Assembly: GCA_018304565.1 (NCBI GenBank) | Contig: JAGVVX010000032.1 | Coordinates: 1 to 12,595 of the forward strand | Source: Candidatus Aenigmatarchaeota archaeon | Lineage (GTDB): Archaea > Aenigmatarchaeota > Aenigmatarchaeia > GW2011-AR5 | Length of the DNA stretch: 12,595 nucleotides | Direction: 5' to 3' | Shown: positions 6,441-12,075 of the stretch, piece by piece | Position numbering within the stretch: the first letter of the stretch is position 1 | How the letters are laid out: the number at the start of each line of letters is the position of its first letter | Made by a program: the position numbers and the translations under genes | The notes under the pieces: model-generated | Database searches by the model: none | What the model saw: the letters and a program-made list of their open reading frames with translations, nothing else | Told to the model about the DNA's origin: nothing

Positions 6441-6983
6441 AATTATAACAGATGGCGTATTTTGCGGATATTTTTTGATGACCCTAATCCTAAAGGCGGG
6501 TTCCAGCTCAGGGAAATTAGCAGAAAAGCAGGGATAGCACCCACATCTGTAAAGCGTTATCTGAATGAACTTAGTAGAGAAGGTAAGCACGGCTATCCAT
6601 TGGTTATAAAATCAAAACACAGAGTGCACGGCTATCCCCTATATTGGGCTAACAGGGACAGCGACTTGTTCCTGTTTTACAAGAAAATAGACACGATAAT
6701 AAGATTCAGGGAAAGTGGTCTGCTTGACTTTCTGTGGGATTCGTGCACGCCTGAGACAATTATTCTGTTCGGTTCTGCGGCCAGAGGAGAGGATCTTAAA
6801 GACAGCGATATCGATATATTTGCACAGTGCAGGGAAAGAAGGCTTAATCTGACAGAATATGAGAAAAGGACAGGCAGAAGAATCAACGTACTTTTTGCTG
6901 AAAATTTCAATAAATTAAGCGGCGAGCTCAAGAACAATATCCTGAATGGCATTGTTCTGAAAGGCTACCTGAAGGCGTTTTGA
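6432..6983 (+). CDS. mntA-like: winged-helix/MNT-family nucleotidyltransferase (MntA-like antitoxin)
   Basis: The product has 183 residues in two parts. Residues about 6-70 form a winged helix-turn-helix (GGFQLREISRKAG then a recognition helix SVKRYLNEL). Residues about 95-180 form a minimal nucleotidyltransferase with ILFGSAARGEDLKDSDIDIF. This is an exact GS-x10-D-x-D motif: G114, S115, D126, D128. In characterised MntA-HepT pairs such an enzyme adds AMP to a tyrosine of the HEPN toxin and silences it. Here the downstream gene is HEPN and begins at the stop codon in TGATG (6981-6985), so the two are translationally coupled. The DNA-binding domain plus operator-like repeats upstream suggest it also represses its own promoter. 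Start ATG 6432 fits a leaderless transcript. Confidence 0.85.
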   Translation: MLQNYNRWRILRIFFDDPNPKGGFQLREISRKAGIAPTSVKRYLNELSREGKHGYPLVIKSKHRVHGYPLYWANRDSDLFLFYKKIDTIIRFRESGLLDFLWDSCTPETIILFGSAARGEDLKDSDIDIFAQCRERRLNLTEYEKRTGRRINVLFAENFNKLSGELKNNILNGIVLKGYLKAF

Positions 6984-7393
6984 TGGACGAACTAATAAGA
7001 GTGACTCCGGACAGGGAAAAGACAAAGTCTATGGCAAAAATGGTGGAGATTACTCTGGAGATGATAAAAACAATCAATGCCGAGAGATTCTCTTCGAATA
7101 TTGTAAAGGAGTACTATGATGTCATTAGAGAATTGATGACAGCCGTCCTGCTTCTGGACGGCTACAAAACACAGGGCGAAGGAGCCCACAAAAAACTCAT
7201 AGAATATATGGAGAAGAATTGCAGACAGCTTACAGGCCGTGAAATTTCCCTCGTGGATGAACTGAGGATTACAAGAAACAGGATAGCCTACGACGGATTC
7301 TTCGTAAAGGAGGACTATCTTGCAAGGCGCGAGGCCGCAATTCTAGACATTATCAGCAAGCTGAGGTCTCTAGTAAAAGACAGAGCCGGTTAA
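6983..7393 (+). CDS. hepT-like: HEPN-domain protein (HepT-like toxin partner)
   Basis: The 136-residue all-helical protein has a C-terminal signature TRNRIAYDG (R98, N99, Y103, G105), the position of the R-x4-6-H motif of HEPN ribonucleases. Here tyrosine stands where the catalytic histidine is expected, a form often seen in archaeal HEPN partners of MNT nucleotidyltransferases. It could be a weakened RNase or use a different mechanism. Y103 is also a candidate for AMP attachment by the upstream enzyme. A TTG at 6980 keeps the frame open, but ATG 6983, sharing one base with the upstream stop, is the better start. Residues 10-60 and 110-135 form long amphipathic helices. A structured intergenic cassette begins about 40 bases after its stop. 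Confidence 0.8.
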   Translation: MDELIRVTPDREKTKSMAKMVEITLEMIKTINAERFSSNIVKEYYDVIRELMTAVLLLDGYKTQGEGAHKKLIEYMEKNCRQLTGREISLVDELRITRNRIAYDGFFVKEDYLARREAAILDIISKLRSLVKDRAG

Positions 7394-7433
7394 ACCTAGA
7401 AGACAGCAGAAAAAAAGGAAATGATACCTTAAC

Positions 7434-7516
7434 ATACCACCTATCTTCAGATTCATGGTTAGCTGTGCTAACCTGAATCTCCAAGATAACAAAGTTATCT
7501 TAGGAGATGGTGGTAT
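7434..7516. repeat. cassette B: three-way-junction inverted-repeat structure
   Basis: An outer helix, ATACCACC (7434-7441)/GGTGGTAT (7509-7516) continued by ATCT (7443-7446)/AGAT (7505-7508), encloses two hairpins. The first is AGATTCA (7449-7455)/TGAATCT (7474-7480) stacked on GGTTAGC (7457-7463)/GCTAACC (7467-7473), with one bulged T and loop TGT. The second is AAGATAAC (7483-7490)/GTTATCTT (7494-7501) with loop AAA. Almost every base is paired. The ATACCAC/GTGGTAT arm and the triloops match the cassette at 3961-4101. It could be a structured RNA read through from the HEPN operon or a DNA palindromic element. There is no tRNA, box C/D or H/ACA signature. Confidence 0.6.
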
Positions 7517-7518
7517 TA

Positions 7519-7568
7519 GGCATCTTTCGTAAACTTCAAGATGCCACTGCATTCATGCAGTGGTTTTT
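7519..7568 (+). terminator. tandem hairpins with T-tract after the HEPN gene
   Basis: GGCATCTT (7519-7526) pairs with AAGATGCC (7538-7545) around an 11-base loop. CCACTGCAT (7544-7552) pairs with ATGCAGTGG (7555-7563) around TC, and is followed by TTTTT (7564-7568). The two stems share CC at 7544-7545. The second hairpin plus T-tract looks like a transcription stop for the plus-strand pair. Archaea rely mainly on the T-tract, and a further T-rich run at 7592-7599 could serve as backup. The CCACTG/CAGTGG arm matches the hairpin at 3971-3990. Confidence 0.45.
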
Positions 7569-7610
7569 CACATGTCAATATAAACAGAGGCTTTTTGTTT
7601 AGCCATAAGT

Positions 7611-7644
7611 AAAAAAACCCGAATTTGCCGAAGCAACTTCGGGG
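7611..7644 (-). terminator. terminator-like hairpin at the end of the minus-strand operon
   Basis: Read on the minus strand, CCCGAA (7643-7638) pairs with TTCGGG (7623-7618), followed by seven T (7617-7611). A competing stem, CCGAAG (7628-7633)/CTTCGG (7637-7642) with loop CAA, uses part of the same arm. Position about 75-100 bases after the PIG-L stop and the T7 tract fit transcription termination of the operon. Confidence 0.55.
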
Positions 7645-7650
7645 ATGCAA

Positions 7651-7665
7651 TAATTAGTTTAATTA
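7651..7665. repeat. three-base-loop hairpin TAATTA/TAATTA
   Basis: TAATTA (7651-7656) and TAATTA (7660-7665) flank GTT and can pair perfectly. It is one more member of the triloop shape family. With the cassettes at 7434-7568 and the terminator at 7611-7644, it accounts for much of the 322-base gap between the HEPN and PIG-L genes. The remainder of the gap shows nothing recognisable. Confidence 0.45.
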
Positions 7666-7715
7666 CACTTGTATGTTTATTTCCAGAGTTCTGAAAGATA
7701 GTTAAGGCAAACCAT

Positions 7716-8393
7716 TTACTTGAGAATATCCATTATCTGCATATTGATATGTAGCCCAGAAGGTATTCTAAAACCTTCGCCATATTTGCTTCTTATCAAA
7801 TATCCCCAATATCCGTTTAGACTTTCCATAAGTTGAAAATATCTAGCAGTTATCTGGCTCTCATATTTTTTCATAGCTTCCATCTTTTCAGCAAACTCAG
7901 CTTCTATATCTACGATTATATGCGGTTCCAACATGTCAATCGTGGTATATTCAAGAACCATAGGGATCATGTGCCTTTCCCCCAAATCTTCCTGTAACCA
8001 TTCAAGATCTGCCATTCTGATAGCTTCTTTCACCATTCTTCCACCTTCTCGATGGTCATAATGATAGTCTTCCATATATGGAATAAAACAGATGTCGGGC
8101 TTGTACCTTCTTATTATCTTGACAAGTTCCAAAAGAGTATTTAGGTTTCTCTTGAAATCGAGATTCTTTAAATTCAGAAATTCGACATTGTCAAACCCTA
8201 TTATCTTAGAAGCTTCTAATGACTCTATTTTTCGTTTTTCCGCCATATTGGAGACTAGTTGTTTTTTCGAGCTCAACTCACCAAGGGATAAAACTATTAG
8301 ATTCAATAGAATACCCCTTTTCCTAAGTTTTATAAGAGTCCCAGCACACCCTATTTCATCATCTGGATGTGCCGCGAATACGAAACATTTCAT
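7716..8393 (-). CDS. PIG-L/LmbE family zinc-dependent de-N-acetylase
   Basis: The 225-residue protein has the family signature AHPDDE at residues 8-13, giving zinc ligands H9 and D12 and the catalytic D11. It also has an R-x2-E-x3-A segment (KRKIESLEASKIIG, 53-66) and the third ligand H114 within DYHYDH (109-114). The enzyme removes acetyl groups from N-acetylglucosaminyl compounds in the cytoplasm, as MshB, BshB and eukaryotic PIG-L do. Length is normal for the family. Its start overlaps the end of the GT4 gene by 35 bases, so it is translated from the same message and coupled. Being last in a GT4 operon suggests it deacetylates the product of that transferase. Confidence 0.9.
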   Translation of the reverse strand: MKCFVFAAHPDDEIGCAGTLIKLRKRGILLNLIVLSLGELSSKKQLVSNMAEKRKIESLEASKIIGFDNVEFLNLKNLDFKRNLNTLLELVKIIRRYKPDICFIPYMEDYHYDHREGGRMVKEAIRMADLEWLQEDLGERHMIPMVLEYTTIDMLEPHIIVDIEAEFAEKMEAMKKYESQITARYFQLMESLNGYWGYLIRSKYGEGFRIPSGLHINMQIMDILK

Positions 8394-9504
8394 TTTTAAT
8401 CAGTCCTTTATATATGTTTAAATACATGTCAATTTGATTTCTCATATTATGAAACCTTTTTACTACGGCTCTCGAATTATATGTTATGCTTCTTCTTTTT
8501 TCATTATTGCTGATTAAACTGTAAATAGCTTTGGCTATACTTTTAGGCGAAGAAGAGGTTAGAACACCATGATTTCTGACAGCTTCTGGAATACCGCCAA
8601 CATTTATAGCAACTACTGGTTTGTTCATATACAAAGACTCAAGTATTGTAGTTGGAAAGACATCGGTTCTAGATGTGTGAACAAGTATCTTGCACATTTT
8701 CAAATTATTGTATACATTTGCATTTCTTATATATCCCTTATACACTGCATTGAGTTTATGTGTACAAATAAAATTCATCATGAATTTTCTTTGTGGCCCA
8801 TCCCCTATAATCAAAGACTTAATGTCATTTTTATAGTTATTTCTTAAATAAAGTAACGCTTTAAGGAATATGTCTATCCCTTTCATTAACGACAGCTCAC
8901 CAACAAAGGCAACATCGTATATTTCTCCAGTTTTATTTGATAGTACAAAAGGAGGATCTATACCAAGCGGCAGATGAATAATATCCTTTTTTATTCCTAT
9001 TTTTCTTATTTGCCTGACATTATATTCAGAATACGTTATGACTATACAATGTGATTTGTTTATTTTTTTAACAATTTGTCTTACCATCTCACATCTTTTT
9101 TTGGATTTTGCTATTCTAGAGAACCTTATATGATCGGGAGATGTGTGAAAGGAAACTATAAAGGGCTTATTATATTTTATACAATAATCCATTACTCGTG
9201 TGGACAAATATCTCAAAGAGAACGTTAAATGAATATGGATTAAATCAAAATTTTTTATTATTCTAGAAATATTCTTTTTTGTGGGTTTTATTATGTTCAC
9301 AAAATTGTCTTTTGGTATTTTATATGAAAAATTATGAGAAAACTCTCTCGAAGAAAATATTCTTACATCGACACCCCTTTTTAATAAGTATCTGGAACAT
9401 TTGTATACATGTATCTCTAGGCCACCACCTTCTATCGGTGGGTAGTCGTGTACCATAGCTATTTTTATGCCATTCTTGTTATGGATTTTTCGTTTATCTG
9501 CCAT
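8359..9504 (-). CDS. GT4 family glycosyltransferase
   Basis: The 381-residue retaining, GT-B-fold transferase starts with IKIAMVHDYPPIEGGGLE (13-30), the N-terminal strand and glycine-rich loop of the family. The C-terminal nucleotide-sugar domain shows LPLGID (178-183), FVGELSLMKGID (200-211), GDGP (234-237) and TDVFPTTILESLYMNKPVVA (280-299), with PEAV further on. The usual E-x7-E appears as D281-x7-E289, an accepted variant. The upstream ATG at 9504 is preferred because the next Met (residue 17) would cut the first strand. This makes a 40-base overlap with the preceding gene. It likely transfers GlcNAc or another hexose from a nucleotide sugar. The acceptor is unknown. Confidence 0.9.
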   Translation of the reverse strand: MADKRKIHNKNGIKIAMVHDYPPIEGGGLEIHVYKCSRYLLKRGVDVRIFSSREFSHNFSYKIPKDNFVNIIKPTKKNISRIIKNFDLIHIHLTFSLRYLSTRVMDYCIKYNKPFIVSFHTSPDHIRFSRIAKSKKRCEMVRQIVKKINKSHCIVITYSEYNVRQIRKIGIKKDIIHLPLGIDPPFVLSNKTGEIYDVAFVGELSLMKGIDIFLKALLYLRNNYKNDIKSLIIGDGPQRKFMMNFICTHKLNAVYKGYIRNANVYNNLKMCKILVHTSRTDVFPTTILESLYMNKPVVAINVGGIPEAVRNHGVLTSSSPKSIAKAIYSLISNNEKRRSITYNSRAVVKRFHNMRNQIDMYLNIYKGLIKNEMFRIRGTSR

Positions 9505-10703
9505 ATTACTTTTTCATCTTCACATATTCTAGGTGATCTAAACAACGTTTCCAGAAGGGTTTTATCCCCATATTCACGCCAATTTTTGACAATTGTGTAC
9601 AGTTTAAATCCACTTATACTTATTTCCTGATCTTTCTGACTTTCTTCTACTAAACAATATTCGCCTGTCACCCTTCCTTTAGCTTTTATCCCCATAAAAT
9701 TGGTATACGGTGAACCGTTCTTATAATTTCTAAGGAAAACTGCCATCTCTGGGTCGCTATCGACAACAGATTGCGATACAGATGAATAAATGGCGTACCC
9801 TCCTAATCCTGCACCATTAGAAAGTGCGGCAGATATTTTTGTATCAGAATCAAAATAAATTACATGTGATCGGCAACCTATATGTCTACCACTTTTCTTT
9901 CTATCATATTTAGTAGGTCTTACATGGTACCCTTCTGTTGTTAACGTGTGCGTAGCTGCGTTTGAAGGCATATTAGGTGCACAGAGAGGACACACGTATT
10001 TTAGTACATGAGTCATTTCATCGAGTCCTAAAAGCCGTTTAATCCTGCTTTGCTCTCTAATAAACTCAATAAATTCTGAAACACTCATGGATACTAATCT
10101 TTGGCTCATACTGAATTCAAACGGTCTGTTTTCTTCTACATGCCCAGTTTCTCCAAATACTTCTTGTGCTGTCTGTTGCAAATAGTGAAGGATGAAGTTT
10201 TTCGATCTCAAAATAAAATCTGAATAAGAACAACTTGAATCCGCTATTCTTGAAAATTCTTCTCCTAAATAATCTAAGATTCTGTCAGGAACAGGAGGAG
10301 ACACAAGATTACCTGGAAGTTTATATAGTGGCAATTTACCTTCTTCTAAAGCCTTATCTATTTTGTACACTAAATCTACGTAACTTCCGTTTGTGGATTT
10401 CTCTTCTAATAATTGTTTAAATCTTTTTGCTTCAGTAGGAAAAAATATATCCTTAGGGATACCACAATCTTCCTCGGCCTTTGTACAAATCTCTACAGGT
10501 TCGTTTCCCATAACAGTAAAGGATAGTATATTAGCATATGGGAATTCTAGTGCCAAATTGATTGTATAAACTAATTCCCTGCCCCAATTAACTGGTGCAG
10601 AAGAGCTCCCATCACAGGCGTATATACATCCCGAAAAAGTTTCATCTATATCACTGATTTCACAGAACTTTTTAACAACATACAAGCCATCCACAACTGA
10701 CAT
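9465..10703 (-). CDS. unrecognised 412-residue protein with a possible VWA-like start and a metal-site-like cluster
   Basis: I do not recognise this family. It has no signal peptide or membrane helix. Residues 25-68 (strand, DGSSS at 31-35, helix NWGRELVYTINLALEF, strand ILSFTVMGN) resemble the first D-x-S-x-S MIDAS unit of a von Willebrand A domain, but the later MIDAS threonine and aspartate are not evident. The middle (140-235) is helical. A CPLC (238-241) followed by H274-x2-C277-x2-H280 could bind zinc. The C-terminal third, beginning around DSDTKISAALSNGAGLGGY, appears to be mixed strand and helix. A strong SD, GGGTGG (10713-10708), lies inside the end of the HAD gene, and the start is one base after the HAD stop. 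It is an integral part of the operon and may be the factor that defines its product. Confidence 0.8.
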   Translation of the reverse strand: MSVVDGLYVVKKFCEISDIDETFSGCIYACDGSSSAPVNWGRELVYTINLALEFPYANILSFTVMGNEPVEICTKAEEDCGIPKDIFFPTEAKRFKQLLEEKSTNGSYVDLVYKIDKALEEGKLPLYKLPGNLVSPPVPDRILDYLGEEFSRIADSSCSYSDFILRSKNFILHYLQQTAQEVFGETGHVEENRPFEFSMSQRLVSMSVSEFIEFIREQSRIKRLLGLDEMTHVLKYVCPLCAPNMPSNAATHTLTTEGYHVRPTKYDRKKSGRHIGCRSHVIYFDSDTKISAALSNGAGLGGYAIYSSVSQSVVDSDPEMAVFLRNYKNGSPYTNFMGIKAKGRVTGEYCLVEESQKDQEISISGFKLYTIVKNWREYGDKTLLETLFRSPRICEDEKVIWQINEKSITRMA

Positions 10704-10704
10704 A

Positions 10705-11313
10705 TTACCACCCTATTGATAAAATATTTTCCAACTCTTTTTCTAGAGTACTATAATCCGTAAAATGTATTGCTTTCATACCCATTTCAGATGCAACATC
10801 TATAAACTCCTTTACATCGTCAATATAGATACACTCTTTAGGTTCTACAGAAAGTTTTTGCAGCGCAATGTTGTATATTTCCTTTTCTGGTTTGATCGAA
10901 CCTACTTCACAAGAAAATACTGTTTCTGAAAAAATGTTATATCTTTCTTCATGACGATCGATTGCAATATGTTCTGGTATCGTGTTAGAGATAGCAACTA
11001 TTAATAAACCCTTTCTCTTTAAATTAATCAGAAGATTTATTATTCTGCGATTTAATTTACTATATCTTTTGTATTCTTCTTGAAATATTGATACCAAATC
11101 TCTATGATTTTCAATTCTAAGTTCTGTTGCGACTAACGCCCAAAAATCCAAAGTATTAACAAGACCCTTCTGTAAGAGAGGAATATGTTTTGATACTGCA
11201 TTTAAGGCGTCCCTACGAAGAACACATGCTCTAGAACAAAGCAGATCGTAAAACTGTTTAGTTGTATCTTCTATTACAACACCACCAAGATCAATCAAAA
11301 CAACTTTAAACAT
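10705..11313 (-). CDS. HAD-superfamily (subfamily IA, YihX-like) hydrolase
   Basis: The 202-residue protein has the HAD motifs in order: motif I VLIDLGGVV with nucleophile D8, motif II AISNT (107-111), motif III lysine K141 in GSIKPEKEIY, and motif IV YIDDVKEF with D165 and D166. The usual second Asp of motif I (D-x-D) is Gly here (D8-L-G10), as in YihX and related DLGG(V/N) phosphatases. An alpha-helical cap lies between motifs I and II. The predicted activity is dephosphorylation of a small phosphorylated metabolite, perhaps a sugar phosphate. It is the first gene of the operon. A TATA-like box about 25 bases before its ATG implies a leaderless mRNA. Confidence 0.88.
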   Translation of the reverse strand: MFKVVLIDLGGVVIEDTTKQFYDLLCSRACVLRRDALNAVSKHIPLLQKGLVNTLDFWALVATELRIENHRDLVSIFQEEYKRYSKLNRRIINLLINLKRKGLLIVAISNTIPEHIAIDRHEERYNIFSETVFSCEVGSIKPEKEIYNIALQKLSVEPKECIYIDDVKEFIDVASEMGMKAIHFTDYSTLEKELENILSIGW

Positions 11314-11330
11314 GTATTATGGAAAACGAA

Positions 11331-11347
11331 AATTTATTTAAAAATAT
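11331..11347 (-). promoter_or_regulatory. TATA-like box of the four-gene minus-strand operon
   Basis: On the minus strand this AT-only stretch includes TATTTTTAAATAAATT, centred about 25 bases upstream of ATG 11313. Transcription would begin at or beside the start codon. No Shine-Dalgarno site precedes the gene. Confidence 0.55.
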
Positions 11348-11406
11348 ACCTTTATAATAGATAAGACTTGGTATCGTTGGGATAAGACCGCCGGCCCGCG
11401 GAAATC

Positions 11407-11437
11407 TTTTAATACATATATATGTCAATATACATAT
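11407..11437 (+). promoter_or_regulatory. promoter with palindromic operator of vapBC
   Basis: A TATA-like TTTTAATAC begins at 11407, about 27 bases before ATG 11436. ACATATATATGT (11414-11425) is a perfect 12-bp palindrome. TATGT (11421-11425) and ACATA (11432-11436) form an adjacent inverted pair. Placement between TATA box and start codon fits autorepression by the RHH antitoxin, as in other VapBC systems. Confidence 0.55.
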
Positions 11438-11708
11438 GCCACATATTACACTAGGCTTATCAGAGGAGATATACAAAGAGATGAAAAGGCATCCGGAAAT
11501 AAAATGGTCAGAGGTAGCCAGGGAGAGCATCGCAGCAAGGCTGATGAAAATGAAAAAGGTATCGCATGCAAAAGAGATCCGGGCGCACCTCGACCATGAA
11601 ACGCTTTCTTCCATTTCCAGAATGAGCGAGGCAAAGGCAAAGAAACTTTACAAAAAGGCGGTGCGGGAAGAGTGGAAACACACAAAGTACTTGACACGAG
11701 CGCGCTGA
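11436..11708 (+). CDS. vapB: VapB-type antitoxin
   Basis: The 90-residue protein begins HITLGLSEEIYKEMKRHP, then IKWSEVARESI, the strand-helix-helix pattern of archaeal ribbon-helix-helix VapB antitoxins. The remaining 60 residues are basic and helical and would wrap the toxin. The toxin gene starts 37 bases before this stop, so the two are translationally coupled. The palindromic site between TATA box and start codon suggests the VapB-VapC complex represses this promoter. The predicted message is leaderless. Identification rests on the N-terminal pattern and on the partner gene. Confidence 0.8.
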   Translation: MPHITLGLSEEIYKEMKRHPEIKWSEVARESIAARLMKMKKVSHAKEIRAHLDHETLSSISRMSEAKAKKLYKKAVREEWKHTKYLTRAR

Positions 11709-11983
11709 TGGAAGCAAAAAGCGGCCTCACGACTGTTTTCAGCGTTGTCGAATATCCAAAGGCCGTAGAATACGACATTGAGATTTTATGGCCTGAAAAG
11801 GAAGATTTCATCCTTGCGATAAAACTGATGGCCGGTCTTTATTCCGCCGGCAAGCCAATCCCGGGAATAGACGTGCTGATAGCAAGCATGTGCCTTAATC
11901 GGGGATTAGAACTCAAAACAAAGGACAGACACTTCCTGAAAGTGAAAGAAATAAGAGCAGATTTCAAGGTAGAAACGCCGTAA
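11672..11983 (+). CDS. vapC: VapC-type PIN-domain toxin, short form
   Basis: The product is 103 residues, shorter than the usual 125-140. All four acidic positions of the PIN active site are recognisable: D8 (VLDTSALMEA), E27 (FSVVEYPKA), D67 (PIPGIDVLIAS) and D85 (LKTKDRHF). The catalytic Mg2+ site therefore looks intact. The shortfall lies between LDTSALMEA and LTTVFSVVEY, where VapC proteins normally have about 12-20 further residues forming helix 1-2. The initiator is GTG 11672; no other usable start exists upstream in this frame. VapC toxins cleave tRNA or rRNA. Here activity is uncertain because of the missing segment. Confidence 0.78.
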   Translation: METHKVLDTSALMEAKSGLTTVFSVVEYPKAVEYDIEILWPEKEDFILAIKLMAGLYSAGKPIPGIDVLIASMCLNRGLELKTKDRHFLKVKEIRADFKVETP

Positions 11984-12035
11984 AGCGCAAAATTAACAGC
12001 GATATGATAAACAGCGCCTTTTAAAACCACAAAGC

Positions 12036-12043
12036 TTAAATAT
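12036..12043 (+). promoter_or_regulatory. TATA-like box of the secreted Gly-rich protein gene
   Basis: TTAAATAT is centred about 36 bases before ATG 12076, predicting a start near 12066. A short leader would then contain AGGTGA (12065-12070), a good archaeal SD five bases before the ATG. A GTG at 12067 is in frame but lies within that SD. Confidence 0.5.
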
Positions 12044-12075
12044 ATTTCTCCTGTCATTATTTACAGGTGATAATC

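Noticed and set aside
7434..7516. tRNA or tRNA-like gene
   Set aside because: Branched folding is present, but it has only two inner arms, no GTTCRA T-loop, no anticodon-sized seven-base loop and no acceptor-stem features.
8092..8847. Plus-strand frames over the GT4 and PIG-L genes
   Set aside because: They lie antisense to genes with clear catalytic motifs and show no motif of their own.
9465..10703. Cysteine ligase (MshC or BshC) completing a thiol pathway
   Set aside because: HIGC at 274-277 resembles a HIGH motif only superficially. There is no KMSKS motif and its position in the chain is wrong, so the assignment is not supported.
11381..11402. GC-rich near-palindrome before vapBC
   Set aside because: CCGCCGGCCCGCGG is short and imperfect and lies upstream of the TATA-like box. 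No function can be argued.
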